Shown here: positions 16,325 through 25,791 of the stretch, piece after piece | How positions within the stretch are numbered: the first letter of the stretch is position 1 | Layout of the letters: every line of letters begins with the position of its first letter | NCBI GenBank assembly: GCA_900315455.1 | Contig: OMZE01000031.1 | Span: 1-45,052, forward strand | Direction of reading: 5' to 3' | Origin: an uncultured Prevotellaceae bacterium | GTDB taxonomy: Bacteria; Bacteroidota; Bacteroidia; Bacteroidales; Bacteroidaceae | Length of the DNA stretch: 45,052 nt | Position numbers and translations under genes: made by a program | The notes under the pieces: model-generated | Databases searched by the model: none | What the model was told of the DNA's origin: nothing | What the model saw: only the letters and a program-made list of their open reading frames with translations

Positions 16325-17035
16325 ATGGAACAGAAGAAATCTCCCGCTGCCGACCTCGACCGCCGCCGACCTGCTATGCTGGTCCTTGGGGCGATGGTGG
16401 CACTTGCGCTATTGTGGGCAGCCCTCGAATACAACGCCAGCAGCCTCTTCGGCGATGACGAAGCCGCTCTCCTCGACGAGATAGCCGAGGAGATGGAGTA
16501 TATGCCGCCCTTTGAAGACAACGACCCTCTGCCCATGCCCGAGGAGCGACTCTCTCTCAGCGACCAGGTGGTGGTCGACGAGGAGCAGACGTCGACGGAA
16601 GAGGAAGAGAAGGCCGACGAAGTGGCACCGCCGCCTCTTCTCGTCACCGAGACCGAGGAGACTCCCGAGGCCCTCGACCGGCTCGTGGAGGAGGAGGAGA
16701 AGAAGGACGAAAAGCCGGAAGACCAACCGATGCGGGTTGCCGAGCAGGCCCCACTGTTCCCCGGAGGGATGATGCAGTTGATGAAGTGGCTCACGAAAAA
16801 CCTGAAGTATCCCGAGTCTGCCCGCAAGGCCAAAATCAGCGGCAAGGTGGTGGTGGCCTTCATGGTGAATACCGACGGCAGCGTGAGCGACGTGAGACTG
16901 CTCAAGACCGTGGAACCCAGCCTCGACAACGAGGCGCTGCGCGTGGTGCGCATGATGCCGAAATGGGAACCCGGCATCAGCAACGGCAAGGTGAGCCGCA
17001 CCCTCGTGCACCTTCCTATCGTATTCAAGTTCTAA
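16325..17035 (+). CDS. TonB-family energy transducer
   Basis: The 236-aa product has a short cytoplasmic basic segment, one membrane helix at about 18-35 (MLVLGAMVALALLWAAL), and a long acidic region of Glu, Asp and Pro across the periplasm (about 45-145). A C-terminal TonB domain follows: LFPGGMMQLMKWLTKNLKYP, SGKVVVAFMVNTDGSVSDVR, then MPKWEPGISNGK, ending HLPIVFKF. TonB proteins transmit proton-motive force to outer-membrane receptors. The acidic linker replaces the usual Pro-Lys linker. It begins a closely spaced plus-strand run. Confidence 0.9.
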   Translation: MEQKKSPAADLDRRRPAMLVLGAMVALALLWAALEYNASSLFGDDEAALLDEIAEEMEYMPPFEDNDPLPMPEERLSLSDQVVVDEEQTSTEEEEKADEVAPPPLLVTETEETPEALDRLVEEEEKKDEKPEDQPMRVAEQAPLFPGGMMQLMKWLTKNLKYPESARKAKISGKVVVAFMVNTDGSVSDVRLLKTVEPSLDNEALRVVRMMPKWEPGISNGKVSRTLVHLPIVFKF

Positions 17036-17050
17036 AAACCACATATAACC

Positions 17051-18025
17051 ATGCTCAATTCAAATGAAATCCTCACCCTGGTCAACGATTACCTCGCGCA
17101 TATCGCCTACGACAGGAAGCCCGCGAGCCTCTACGAACCTATCAAGTATGTGCTCTCGCTGGGCGGGAAGCGCATCAGGCCCTCGTTGCTCCTGCTCGCC
17201 TATAACCTCTATAAAGACGACCCCGAGACGGTGCTGCCCACCGCCTGCGCCCTGGAGACGTATCACAACTACACGCTGCTCCACGACGACCTCATGGACA
17301 ACGCCGACCTGCGCCGAGGCCACATGACCGTGCACAAGCGGTGGGATGCCAACACCGCCATACTTTCGGGCGACTCCATGCTCGTGCTGGCTTTCAACCA
17401 GATGATGCAGTGTAGCGACGACAAACTCCGCGATATCCTGCAACTCTTCACCGTCACCGCCCTCGAGATTGGGGAGGGACAGCAGTATGACATGGATTTC
17501 GAAAACCGCAACGACGTGACCGAGGAGGAGTATATCGAGATGATACGCCTGAAGACCAGCGTGCTGCTGGCCTGCGCCACGAAGATGGGGGCCATCCTCG
17601 CCGGGGCGGGGCGCGACGACACCGAGCGGCTCTATGCCTTCGGCGAGAAACTCGGCCTGGCTTTCCAACTGCAAGACGACTTCCTCGATGTCTACGGCGA
17701 CACCAAGGTGTTTGGCAAGGCTATCGGCGGCGATATCCTCTCCAACAAGAAGACGTATATGCTCATCAATGCGCTTGCCCTCGCCGACGAACGGCAGCGC
17801 AACACCTTGCAGAACTGGCTCCTCATGGACAACCCCGACCCACAGGAGAAGATAGCAGCGGTCACCGAACTCTACAACGAGATTGGCATCAATGAGTTGG
17901 CTACGGAGAAAATCAAGTTCTACTTCAAGGAGTGCCTGAAGGAACTCGATGCCGTGGCAGTGCCCGAGGAACGGAAGACCGAACTCTATGCCTACACCCG
18001 TGAATTGATGAAACGCGAATACTGA
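17051..18025 (+). CDS. Polyprenyl (isoprenyl) diphosphate synthase
   Basis: The 324-aa enzyme condenses isopentenyl diphosphate units onto an allylic diphosphate. It carries GGKRIRPSLLLL (substrate-binding Lys and Arg near residue 39), the first Asp-rich motif LLHDDLMDNADLRRG and the second QLQDDFLDVYGD, with a GKAIGGDILSNKKT block. An aromatic residue lies five positions before the first Asp motif, usual for short-chain (FPP/GGPP) enzymes, but product length is not certain. It lies 15 nt after the TonB-like gene. It may feed quinone or undecaprenyl synthesis. Confidence 0.93.
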   Translation: MLNSNEILTLVNDYLAHIAYDRKPASLYEPIKYVLSLGGKRIRPSLLLLAYNLYKDDPETVLPTACALETYHNYTLLHDDLMDNADLRRGHMTVHKRWDANTAILSGDSMLVLAFNQMMQCSDDKLRDILQLFTVTALEIGEGQQYDMDFENRNDVTEEEYIEMIRLKTSVLLACATKMGAILAGAGRDDTERLYAFGEKLGLAFQLQDDFLDVYGDTKVFGKAIGGDILSNKKTYMLINALALADERQRNTLQNWLLMDNPDPQEKIAAVTELYNEIGINELATEKIKFYFKECLKELDAVAVPEERKTELYAYTRELMKREY

Positions 18026-18044
18026 TGGCACTGCCATTACGCCT

Positions 18045-18743
18045 ATGCCATACCGAAGACTGCCGAAAACTGATGCCGCACGGCTCAAGGCCCTCGAGGC
18101 CATCGCCGACAACAACGTGGTCTATACCGTCGAGGGACGGTTCATCGACCGCGATGCCGTGGCGCAGGCCCAGCGGCTCTATGCCCAGATGAGCGATGCG
18201 CTCTCGCAGTACCGTACCTGCATGCGCACGCAGGTGAGGTACTCGAAACGCATCACCCCGCTGCAGCACCATGCCATGACCTATGTGAGCCATTTCCTGC
18301 AAGTGCTCTTCCTCGCCATAGAGCGGGGCGAAGTGGAAAGAAAGTGGCTGACGCTCTATGGCTTGTCGGCGGAGCAGAGGGTGGTGCCTTACCTGAAGAC
18401 CTCGGAGGCGGTGATGGAATGGGCACCAAAGGTGATTGAGGGCGAGAAGCGCAGGATAAAGCAAGGGGGCAAACCCATCCTCTCGCCGCCCATCGGCGCT
18501 GTCATCACCCATTTCGACGTGTTCAAGTCGATGTATGAGGCGCAGCGGCAATACCAGGCGCGCACCACCAGCGCCCTTGCCGATATCAACGCCCTCAGGC
18601 CCGCTGTCGATGACATCATCCTCAGGGTGTGGAACATGGTGGAGAAACATTACGAGAATGAACCTCCCGAGACGCGATTCAACCTCTGCCGGCGTTTCGG
18701 GGTGGTGTATTACTACCGCAGGCATGAGGAACGTGAATGCTGA
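18045..18743 (+). CDS. Uncharacterised 232-aa protein upstream of the TatD nuclease
   Basis: The protein begins MPYRRLPKTDAARLKALEAI and is predicted to be mainly helical, with a C-terminal LRVWNMVEKHYENEPPETRF and RRFGVVYYYRRHEE. It has no signal peptide or membrane helix. It looks like a conserved Bacteroidales protein that I cannot name. Its start lies 19 nt after the polyprenyl synthase and its stop TGA at 18741-18743 overlaps an ATG of the TatD gene (TGATG), implying translational coupling. Confidence 0.8.
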   Translation: MPYRRLPKTDAARLKALEAIADNNVVYTVEGRFIDRDAVAQAQRLYAQMSDALSQYRTCMRTQVRYSKRITPLQHHAMTYVSHFLQVLFLAIERGEVERKWLTLYGLSAEQRVVPYLKTSEAVMEWAPKVIEGEKRRIKQGGKPILSPPIGAVITHFDVFKSMYEAQRQYQARTTSALADINALRPAVDDIILRVWNMVEKHYENEPPETRFNLCRRFGVVYYYRRHEEREC

Positions 18744-19528
18744 TGCAGTTTATCGACACACATATCCATATCGACGGCGAGGAGTTTGACGCCGACCGTG
18801 CCGAGGTGGTGGAACGGGCCAGAGAGGCAGGGGCACAGTATCTCTTCGTGCCGTCGATCGACCTGCCTTCAGTGACGAAGGTGCTCGACGTATGCCACCA
18901 ATACCCGGGATTTGCTTTCCCCATGATAGGACTTCATCCCGAGGAGGTGCGCGACGACTTCGCCAGCGTCATCCAGCAGATGGAGGCGATGCCCATGGAG
19001 GAGTTCATCGCCATCGGCGAGGTGGGACTCGACTTCTACTGGAGCCGTGAATACGAACAGCAGCAGTTGGAGGCCTTCAGGCTGCAGGTGGAGTGGGCAT
19101 GCCGCACCCGCCTGCCGCTCATGATTCACTGTCGCAAGGCACAGAATGAGTTGACGCATATCCTGCGGGAATATAAGGACGACCTGCCCGGTGGCGTGTT
19201 CCACTGTTTCACCGGCAACCTGCAGGAGGCACGGCAACTCCTGGAGTTCGACAACTTCGTGCTGGGTATCGGCGGCGTGCTTACTTTCAAGAAGAGCCAT
19301 TTGCCGGAAGTGTTGTCGCAGTTGCCCATCGAGCGCATCGTGCTTGAGACCGACGCACCCTATATGGCTCCCGTACCCATGAGGGGGAAACGTAACGAGA
19401 GCGCCTATCTCGTGCATGTCATCCAGCGGATGGCAGAGAGCATGGGGTGCTCTACACAAGAGGTGGCAGAGCAGACCACCCGCAACGCCCTGAGGGTCTT
19501 CGATATCAGCCGTCAGCATCACCCCTAA
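18743..19528 (+). CDS. tatD: TatD-family metal-dependent hydrolase (DNase)
   Basis: The product has the TatD pattern: FIDTHIHIDGEEFDADR (metal-binding HxH), IGLHPEE, IGEVGLDFYW (metal-bridging Glu), PLMIHCRKA, GVFHCFTGN and LETDAPYMAP. TatD enzymes are metal-dependent 3'-5' exonucleases of the amidohydrolase fold involved in DNA repair or degradation. Two starts are possible: 18737 and 18743. The second overlaps the previous stop and gives 261 aa. Upstream linkage to an unknown protein is noted there. Confidence 0.92.
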   Translation: MQFIDTHIHIDGEEFDADRAEVVERAREAGAQYLFVPSIDLPSVTKVLDVCHQYPGFAFPMIGLHPEEVRDDFASVIQQMEAMPMEEFIAIGEVGLDFYWSREYEQQQLEAFRLQVEWACRTRLPLMIHCRKAQNELTHILREYKDDLPGGVFHCFTGNLQEARQLLEFDNFVLGIGGVLTFKKSHLPEVLSQLPIERIVLETDAPYMAPVPMRGKRNESAYLVHVIQRMAESMGCSTQEVAEQTTRNALRVFDISRQHHP

Positions 19529-19539
19529 TTCTATATGTA

Positions 19540-20775
19540 ATGAAGAAATACCTCGTCATTCTCATCATTGCCCTCGCAGCCGCCTCGGCGGATGGCTTCG
19601 CCCAAGACCTTGTGCCAAAGGGCAAACTGGTGTATATGGAGTATACCGACTTCCTGAGGTCGGGCGACGTCTTCGAGAACTACAAGGCGCGTCTGCTCGA
19701 AGGGGGTAGGGTAGAGGTTTCGGTCTATGATTACTATCAGGATTTCGACAGCCTCACCGTCTATGGCGACCGCCAGCCGCTCGACTCTATCCAGCGGGTC
19801 ATCAAGCGGTGGATAGAATGGTTCCACCCCAAGGGCAAGCGCGCCAACGACGAAAGAAACAAGGGCCGCTTCATGGCGGTATACGACAGTGGCGACACCT
19901 TGCTGGTGGAGCGTTTCACCTGGTGCTGGGGCATGAAGGATATTCAGGAATACCTGATGAACTATTCCACGTATCAGAAGACCCTGATGCCGTTTGAGGA
20001 AATCAAGGGACCCATTTCTGAAGACATCCGTTGGCACAACGGCATGGCTTATTTATACTATACGCCCAGGAAGGGTGTCACGGCACGGCGCTACAAGGGC
20101 GCCGGGAAGGAATTCCTCGTGTTGAAGAACTCAAAGGGCGCGGTGACCGACATCTGGATGAAATCGATAGAGAAGAAATATGGCAGTGAGATAGAAGACG
20201 GGTGGATGGCCATCTTTAGTGGCGTATATGAGAACGAGACGGGCATGTCGGTGTTTGGCAAGGTGAACGCGGCAGAGCGACGCTACGATGGCCCCCCGGG
20301 CAGCGAAATAAGATTCGAAATCAAAGCAATCGAAGGTGGCTACCAATTCACCGACACCATCTTATGGGGAGCCAGCCGCATACAGGAGGTGAACCCGCCG
20401 CCCGGCTCACCACCGGGATGGGGTGGGGCAGGAGCCCTGACGGGACCCACTACATGGGTGGTGAAATTCACTGCCGACGGCCTGCATGTGAAGGAGTTGA
20501 AGACGGGTACCAATGCGCCTACGCATCCCAACTTCGGCAAGGACTTCACTCTCAAGAAGATACGTGGGCCTTACCGCTATTGTGCCGACCCGTGGGCCAT
20601 CACCACCGAACAGCCGCTGACGGCGGGGCAACTCTCCCTGCTCACCAGCGTACAACTCCGTGAGATGCTGTCGGAGATAGACAAACGCCATGCCGACGGC
20701 TCAAGTCTCACCGATATGGAGCGGCTCAACAAGTCGTTCTTGCAGTATTTCATCAGTCATCATCAAGGAAAATAG
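19540..20775 (+). CDS. Secreted hypothetical protein of 411 residues
   Basis: The start at MKKYLVILIIALAAASADGF gives a signal peptide ending FAQ; longer in-frame extensions overlap the TatD gene. The mature protein is rich in charged and aromatic residues. It has a central region GVYENETGMSVFGKVNAAER and a glycine/proline-rich turn (PPPGSPPGWGGAG), then LKKIRGPYRYCADPW and a C-terminal helical LTAGQLSLLTSVQLREMLSE. I do not recognise a family. It lies 11 nt after tatD and is probably the last gene of the run. Confidence 0.75.
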   Translation: MKKYLVILIIALAAASADGFAQDLVPKGKLVYMEYTDFLRSGDVFENYKARLLEGGRVEVSVYDYYQDFDSLTVYGDRQPLDSIQRVIKRWIEWFHPKGKRANDERNKGRFMAVYDSGDTLLVERFTWCWGMKDIQEYLMNYSTYQKTLMPFEEIKGPISEDIRWHNGMAYLYYTPRKGVTARRYKGAGKEFLVLKNSKGAVTDIWMKSIEKKYGSEIEDGWMAIFSGVYENETGMSVFGKVNAAERRYDGPPGSEIRFEIKAIEGGYQFTDTILWGASRIQEVNPPPGSPPGWGGAGALTGPTTWVVKFTADGLHVKELKTGTNAPTHPNFGKDFTLKKIRGPYRYCADPWAITTEQPLTAGQLSLLTSVQLREMLSEIDKRHADGSSLTDMERLNKSFLQYFISHHQGK

Positions 20776-20808
20776 GTGGGTTTTCTTCCTTTTCCCGAAA
20801 ATTTGCTT

Positions 20809-20816
20809 TACCTTTG
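20809..20816 (+). promoter_or_regulatory. -7 element for the 214-aa lipoprotein
   Basis: TACCTTTG lies 72 nt upstream of the ATG at 20888, with a T-rich region but no exact TTTG at the -33 position. Confidence 0.5.
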
Positions 20817-20887
20817 CACACGGGAAACACCCCTCCCGATGGATGCGAACCCTGATTCGCTTTAGCAGATCATAAAAACCAACATAG

Positions 20888-21532
20888 ATGCAACAGTTTC
20901 GCCTATTTCTCATGCTTTGCGCCGTCGTGGCGCTTAGCGCATGCAATGCCGACAAGAAACGGATACAGTCATACATCGAGAACTACCATCCCGACACGGA
21001 GATAGAACTCGAAGGGGATGTGAATGTGGATTCCACATTCTGCCCTCTTGCTGCCCTCGAGGCGACATCGCTCGAAATCATGGCCCATCGCATGAACTTG
21101 CTTCACCTGCTTGATGAGAACCCCGACTCTGCCTTCGCCCTCGCGCGCCAACTCAACCAGCGGTATGCCGGCGACAATGCCTTTGCCAGCCTGGCTTATC
21201 CCACTGGTCCGAAGAACAGGTTGTCGTATCAGGTGAAATGCACGGTCGACGGCAACGAGCGCTATGTGGTGTTCTTCAAGAATGTGGACGACGACAATAT
21301 CGAGGCGAGTTCGATAGAGGTGGATGAGGCGATAGACAGTTTGATGTCGAGTTTCACGATGCTGAAAAACGGTCTGAGCATCATCCTCAACGACAAAGGT
21401 CAGCCTGCCGAGACGAAACGGAAGGCAGATAAGCCCCAGCGTGAGGCCGACGAAGAACCGCAGGCCCGCGAACAGCAACCCGCCGAGGGTGACAGTTCAC
21501 CGGAACCGGCGGATGCGGAGCGCACCGAATAG
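20888..21532 (+). CDS. Lipoprotein with a charged C-terminal tail
   Basis: The 214-aa product has a lipoprotein signal with lipobox LSAC (Cys19). The following DKKRIQSYIENYHPDTEIEL begins a mixed alpha/beta domain of about 150 residues (YQVKCTVDGNERYVVFFKNV). The last 45 residues are Glu-, Ala-, Pro- and Lys-rich and probably disordered (KADKPQREADEEPQAREQQP). I do not recognise a family. It has its own promoter and shares a strong bidirectional terminator with the convergent small lipoprotein. Confidence 0.75.
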   Translation: MQQFRLFLMLCAVVALSACNADKKRIQSYIENYHPDTEIELEGDVNVDSTFCPLAALEATSLEIMAHRMNLLHLLDENPDSAFALARQLNQRYAGDNAFASLAYPTGPKNRLSYQVKCTVDGNERYVVFFKNVDDDNIEASSIEVDEAIDSLMSSFTMLKNGLSIILNDKGQPAETKRKADKPQREADEEPQAREQQPAEGDSSPEPADAERTE

Positions 21533-21595
21533 GGGGTGGCTTTCTCAAAACAATTGTCCAGATTGCGGTAGAACGCCCTACCTGTCAAAACAATG

Positions 21596-21637
21596 ACACA
21601 GAGGTACTGAGTATTTCATTTCTCAGTACCTCTGTGT
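21596..21637. terminator. Bidirectional terminator between convergent lipoprotein genes
   Basis: ACACAGAGGTACTGAG (21596-21611) and CTCAGTACCTCTGTGT (21622-21637) form a 16-bp stem around a 10-nt loop. TGTTTTGTAG follows on the plus strand, and the minus strand has TGTCATTGTTTTGAC. Confidence 0.85.
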
Positions 21638-21679
21638 TGTTTTGTAGGTTTCTCCACTTGATTCGTGGGTCGGGGCGTA

Positions 21680-22051
21680 TTAGTTGAGCCCGTATTGCAA
21701 GATGAGCGGTCTGTATTGCTGGGCAAACTCCTTTTGGGTGATTTCCCTCCCGTTCTCATTGTAGAAGAGTACTTCTTCCTCGTGGTTGTCGTGGGCATAG
21801 CGGAATTCGACAGCCTTCTCACCATTGGCGTGGAGGAGAATGACTTTCATCTTCTTGCCGTCTTTCATTTCGATGCAACGGCGGTGGTCCTCGTCCCACA
21901 GTTCACCGGTGAACGCCGAGTCTTCGTTCACGACGAGTTGCTTGGGACCGGTCATCTTCACCTCGTCGGTGGCAAAACTGGCTTGTTGCTTCTGGCAAGA
22001 CACGCCGACAAGCAGCAGCGCACCGCAAAATAGTATGATAGCCTTTTTCAT
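21680..22051 (-). CDS. Small lipoprotein with MORN/YwqK-like text
   Basis: The start at MKKAIILFCGALLLVGVSC (ATG at 22051) gives a lipobox ending at Cys19. The 123-aa product has beta-rich repeats reading MKVILLHANGEKAVEFRY and EEEVLFYNENGREITQKEFA, resembling short YwqK/MORN-type strands. Function is unknown. It lies 37 nt after xth on the same strand and may be the last gene of that series. Confidence 0.7.
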   Translation of the reverse strand: MKKAIILFCGALLLVGVSCQKQQASFATDEVKMTGPKQLVVNEDSAFTGELWDEDHRRCIEMKDGKKMKVILLHANGEKAVEFRYAHDNHEEEVLFYNENGREITQKEFAQQYRPLILQYGLN

Positions 22052-22088
22052 TGTTAATCTTATTTGTGCTAATGAATAGAACCCACCT

Positions 22089-22841
22089 TTAATCTTCAAT
22101 GGTTATTTCCACCGGACAGTGGTCGGACCCCATTACCTCGGTGTGGATGATGGAGTCGGTGACTTGAGGGAAAAGGCGGTTGGAGACAACGAAATAGTCG
22201 ATGCGCCACCCCGCGTTCTTCTCGCGGGCGCGGAAACGATACGACCACCACGAATAGGTCACCTTGTCGGGGTAGAGACGCCGGAAGGTGTCGCTGAAGC
22301 CCGCTTCGAGCAACGAACCGAACTTCGCGCGCTCCTCGTCGGTGAATCCCGCGTTGCGGCGGTTGGTCTTCGGGTTCTTCAGGTCTATCTCCTGATGAGC
22401 CACGTTGAGATCGCCGCAGAGCACCACGGGCTTCTTCGCGTCGAGGCCCTGCAGGTATGCCCTGAAGTCGTCTTCCCACTTCATGCGGTAGTCGAGGCGT
22501 CGCAGACCGTCCTGCGCATTGGGCACATAGGCGTTGACCAGGAAGAAGTCTTCTGTCTCGAGGGTGATGACACGCCCCTCATGGTCGTGCTCGTCGATGC
22601 CTATGCCATAACTCACAGAGAGGGGCTTCTTCCTCGTGTAGATGGCAGTGCCCGAATAGCCTTTCTTGTCGGCGTAGTTCCAGTACGACTCATAGCCGTC
22701 GAACTGCAGGTCGAGTTGTCCTTCCTGCATCTTTGTCTCTTGCAGACAGAAGAAGTCGGCATCGAGGGCCTTGAAAGCCTCCTCGAAGCCTTTTCCCGCA
22801 CAGGCGCGCAGGCCGTTGACGTTCCAGGATACCAGTCGCAT
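22089..22841 (-). CDS. xth: Exodeoxyribonuclease III
   Basis: The 250-aa enzyme is a base-excision-repair AP endonuclease with 3'-5' exonuclease activity. Motifs are MRLVSWNVNGLRA, LQETKMQ (metal-binding Glu), YSGTAIYTRKKP, VNAYVPNAQDG (catalytic Tyr), CGDLNVAHQEIDLKNPKTN, YSWWSYRFRAREKNAGWRID and the C-terminal GSDHCPVEI with the catalytic His. Length is normal. It begins 3 nt from the end of the lipoprotein gene upstream, so the two are co-transcribed. Confidence 0.96.
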   Translation of the reverse strand: MRLVSWNVNGLRACAGKGFEEAFKALDADFFCLQETKMQEGQLDLQFDGYESYWNYADKKGYSGTAIYTRKKPLSVSYGIGIDEHDHEGRVITLETEDFFLVNAYVPNAQDGLRRLDYRMKWEDDFRAYLQGLDAKKPVVLCGDLNVAHQEIDLKNPKTNRRNAGFTDEERAKFGSLLEAGFSDTFRRLYPDKVTYSWWSYRFRAREKNAGWRIDYFVVSNRLFPQVTDSIIHTEVMGSDHCPVEITIED

Positions 22842-22844
22842 GGG

Positions 22845-23492
22845 CTATTTCTTACCGTAATAATATAATACGCGGTTCAATGTCCTGACATCGCCGTCGA
22901 CCTCAATCGTGTTGAACAGGATATACACAATCATCTCGTTCTTGTAGAACTCGCCACAGGGATAGTATATCGATGATGCGCCGTAGATGTTGTAGTTGGC
23001 AATCTGGGCAGCGTATTTCAACTTGATGGTATGCTCTTTGCCGTCGTAGTTGAACGTGCGCTCCAACTGGTCGGCCGTCAGCGGCAGGGCCATGAAGGTG
23101 TAGAATGCTTTGTCTTTAGAGGTGTTGGCGTAGAACTGCAGCACGTCTTTGAAAATGCCTTCTCCGGCATTGGTGATGATGTTGCGGAGGTTCTCGTCAG
23201 CGATTCCCGGCGTGAGGGCCCTGTAAGGGAAGTCGTAGATGGTGAACAGGGAGTCGGAAGCAGTGACGGCGGAATGCACCAGGATGGAGTCCATGCGCGA
23301 ACTGTCGTTCACGAAATAGATGTATCCGTTGTATTCACCGGCCATCTCGGCTATCATCGCAGCCTTGTCGGCGGGGGTCAATGGTTTGACTTTGTTGCTG
23401 TCGTCATCAGTGTCGCTCAGACACGACGTCATCGTGAAGCCCATCGCTGCCACACACAGCATGAGCATCGTAAAAAACCTGAACTGTTTCAT
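22845..23492 (-). CDS. DUF4840-like lipoprotein
   Basis: The start at MKQFRFFTMLMLCVAAMGFT gives a lipoprotein signal with TSC near residue 24. The 215-aa product has PADKAAMIAEMAGEYNGYIY near its N-terminus and YDFPYRALTPGIADENLRN in the middle. It ends RTLNRVLYYYGKK. This fits the Bacteroidales DUF4840 group as I remember it, so the name is tentative. A longer in-frame extension overlaps folE and is not believed. It lies 77 nt after folE and 3 nt before xth. Confidence 0.7.
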   Translation of the reverse strand: MKQFRFFTMLMLCVAAMGFTMTSCLSDTDDDSNKVKPLTPADKAAMIAEMAGEYNGYIYFVNDSSRMDSILVHSAVTASDSLFTIYDFPYRALTPGIADENLRNIITNAGEGIFKDVLQFYANTSKDKAFYTFMALPLTADQLERTFNYDGKEHTIKLKYAAQIANYNIYGASSIYYPCGEFYKNEMIVYILFNTIEVDGDVRTLNRVLYYYGKK

Positions 23493-23569
23493 AATCTGTT
23501 GTTTTTTAATTTTCGCTTTCTTTCGCAAGAGGTAGTGGGGTTGCTCCAAATTGGCGAAAGGAGGTTGGT

Positions 23570-24148
23570 TTATTTTCCAATCAATTTCATGAATTCCTCG
23601 CGGGTCTTTGCTTGGTTGAAGGCTCCGCAGAAGTCGCTCGTGGTGGTGATGGCGTTCTGTTTCTCTACGCCACGCATCTGCATGCACATGTGCTTGGCTT
23701 CTACCACCACCATCACGCCCAGTGGATGGAGGGTGTCCTGGATGCACTGCTTGATTTGCTGGGTCATCCTTTCCTGCACCTGCAAACGGTGGCTGTAGAT
23801 GTCGACCACGCGGGCTATCTTGCTCAGTCCGGTGATGTAGCCCTTGGGGATATATGCCACATGCACCTTGCCATAGAATGGCAGCATATGGTGCTCGCAC
23901 ATCGAGAAGAAATCGATGTCTTTCACAATCACCATCTGGTCGTATTCCTCTGCAAACAGGGCATCGGTGAGTACTTTATGGGGGTCTTGCGTGTATCCCC
24001 GGGTGAGGATTTGCATGGCCTTGGCCACGCGGAGAGGTGTCTTCTGGAGTCCCTCGCGGGTGGGGTCTTCGCCCAGCAGGCGGAGGATATCTGTATAGTG
24101 TTTGGCGAGGGCGTCGATGCCCTCGCGGAATTCTGTCTCTGGATTCAT
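23570..24148 (-). CDS. folE: GTP cyclohydrolase I
   Basis: The 192-aa enzyme converts GTP to dihydroneopterin triphosphate, the first step of folate synthesis. It shows [18 protein letters not shown], the zinc Cys-His motif [14 protein letters not shown], then [20 protein letters not shown] and [12 protein letters not shown], and the second zinc Cys in [10 protein letters not shown]. Length is typical. It follows the SPOR protein gene by 10 nt. Confidence 0.97.
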   Translation of the reverse strand: MNPETEFREGIDALAKHYTDILRLLGEDPTREGLQKTPLRVAKAMQILTRGYTQDPHKVLTDALFAEEYDQMVIVKDIDFFSMCEHHMLPFYGKVHVAYIPKGYITGLSKIARVVDIYSHRLQVQERMTQQIKQCIQDTLHPLGVMVVVEAKHMCMQMRGVEKQNAITTTSDFCGAFNQAKTREEFMKLIGK

Positions 24149-24158
24149 GTCGCTTGTC

Positions 24159-24863
24159 TTAGTATTTGCCGACAGTGATGGTGGTCTTGATCACACATGC
24201 TGTCTTGTAACCCAGTTTCTTCATCTTCTTCACCATCTCGGTGGCATCGTCTTGCTTGCGGAAGTTGCCGAAGCGGCAGCACCACCGTGGAGAGTAGAAG
24301 TGTACGTAGATGGGGTAGCCCGGAACCTGAGTCTTCAGTTTCGCGCCAATCTCCTGGGCTTTGGCTCGGTCGACACGGGTGTTGCTTCCGGCGAAGACCT
24401 GCACACGGTAGCCAGAGACCTTGCGGCTGTTGCTCATCAGTTTCTTCCTGGAGTCACTGACGGTGGCGTTCTCCTCAAACTCCTTCATCTTCTGTGCACG
24501 GGCTGCTTCACGCCTCTTCTTCTCGCGCTCGCGGCGCTCCTTGTCGGCAGCCTCGTCTTCGCGTGAACTCACACGGTCGCGGCGGGCCGACGAGCCGCTG
24601 CGCTCGGCCTGACTCGTAGAACTCCCTTCTCTGCGCTGGGTGCTCTCCTGGCGTGGGGCGTCTTCGCGGACCCTGCTCTGGTCTTGCTGTTGACTGCCGC
24701 CTTCTTTCTTGCTGCCGTTGACGAGTTTGCTGATGTCGTCGCTCTGTTTCACCGACACCGAACCGCCTTTGTCGTCTTTCTGCAGGTGGTCGAGGAAGGT
24801 CTGCGAATGTGCCGCTACTGAGAAGCAGATGGCAGTCGCCATGATGGCGATGGTTTTTCTCAT
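24159..24863 (-). CDS. SPOR-domain protein
   Basis: The 234-aa product has a signal peptide ([20 protein letters not shown]). A long low-complexity region of Ser, Arg, Gln and Glu (about 40-140) includes an [20 protein letters not shown] coiled-coil-like segment. A C-terminal SPOR domain (about 148-225) reads [19 protein letters not shown], then [24 protein letters not shown] domains bind denuded septal peptidoglycan. It lies between tpiA and folE in one minus-strand run. Confidence 0.9.
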   Translation of the reverse strand: MRKTIAIMATAICFSVAAHSQTFLDHLQKDDKGGSVSVKQSDDISKLVNGSKKEGGSQQQDQSRVREDAPRQESTQRREGSSTSQAERSGSSARRDRVSSREDEAADKERREREKKRREAARAQKMKEFEENATVSDSRKKLMSNSRKVSGYRVQVFAGSNTRVDRAKAQEIGAKLKTQVPGYPIYVHFYSPRWCCRFGNFRKQDDATEMVKKMKKLGYKTACVIKTTITVGKY

Positions 24864-24898
24864 CTCTTGATGTTTTTTGATGTGTTAAGAGGCCTTAG

Positions 24899-24964
24899 AG
24901 TCCTTCGGGACTTTCGGGACTTTGTACCTTTGGTAATCGGGGGAGCCTGATGCAGGTCTCCCCC
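24899..24964. other. Two hairpins between tpiA and the SPOR gene
   Basis: AGTCC-TTCG-GGACT occupies 24899-24912, with a classical TTCG tetraloop on the plus strand. GGGGGAGCCTG/CAGGTCTCCCCC occupies 24939-24964, with loop ATG and one bulged T. No T run follows on the minus strand, so this may be a processing or partial termination site inside the operon. Confidence 0.5.
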
Positions 24965-24980
24965 GAAGAGGGCGTTGGTA

Positions 24981-25739
24981 TTATTTCCAGGCGTCGATGA
25001 TGCCTTTGAAGTCGGCTGCCTTCAGAGAGGCACCGCCGATGAGGCCACCGTCGATGTCGGGTTTGGCAAACAGTTCCTTGGCATTGCTGGGTTTGCAACT
25101 GCCGCCGTAGAGGATAGAGGTGTTGTCTGCCACTTCTGCTCCGTACTGTGCTGCCACAACGCTGCGGATGAAGGCGTGGATTTCCTCTGCCTGCTCTGCA
25201 GTAGCGGTCTTGCCGGTACCGATGGCCCAGATGGGCTCGTAGGCGATGATGATGTTGGAGAACTCCTCTGCGGTGAGGTTGAAGACGCTGCCTTCGAGTT
25301 CGGCTTTCACCACGTCGTTCTGCTTGTTGGCCTCACGCTCTTCGAGGCTTTCGCCGATGCAGAAAATCACTTTCAGACCGTTCTTCAGGGCGAGCAGCAC
25401 CTTCTCCTTCAGTATCTCAGGAGTCTCGGCGTAGTATTCGCGGCGCTCAGAGTGTCCCAGAATCACATATTGTGCTCCGGTGCTCTTCACCATCTCTGCC
25501 GACACCTCACCGGTGTAGGCGCCCTTCTCCTTGTCGGCACAGTTCTCTGCTCCCAGACCGATAGTGTTCTGGTCGAGGAATTGTGCAATGCTTGCCAGGT
25601 GGATGAAGGGGGTGCAGATCACCACGCCGCAGTTGGGTTTGTCGGCAGCGAGGCTGTCGTTCAACTCTTTTGCCAATGCGATACCGTCTTGCAGGGTCAT
25701 GTTCATTTTCCAGTTGCCTGCTACAATTTTCTTTCTCAT
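24981..25739 (-). CDS. tpiA: Triosephosphate isomerase
   Basis: The 252-aa glycolytic enzyme interconverts dihydroxyacetone phosphate and glyceraldehyde 3-phosphate. It shows [13 protein letters not shown] (catalytic Lys), [16 protein letters not shown] (catalytic His95 region), the [20 protein letters not shown] loop with catalytic Glu, [10 protein letters not shown] and [15 protein letters not shown]. Length and motifs are standard. Confidence 0.98.
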   Translation of the reverse strand: MRKKIVAGNWKMNMTLQDGIALAKELNDSLAADKPNCGVVICTPFIHLASIAQFLDQNTIGLGAENCADKEKGAYTGEVSAEMVKSTGAQYVILGHSERREYYAETPEILKEKVLLALKNGLKVIFCIGESLEEREANKQNDVVKAELEGSVFNLTAEEFSNIIIAYEPIWAIGTGKTATAEQAEEIHAFIRSVVAAQYGAEVADNTSILYGGSCKPSNAKELFAKPDIDGGLIGGASLKAADFKGIIDAWK

Positions 25740-25791
25740 TTTTTTTGTTTTGATTATATGGGTTATTTTATGGGTTTTCTTTTTTGGGGGG

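Noticed and set aside
23493-23900. N-terminal extension of the DUF4840-like gene
   Set aside because: It would overlap folE and bury the lipoprotein signal; the ATG at 23492 gives a proper lipobox.
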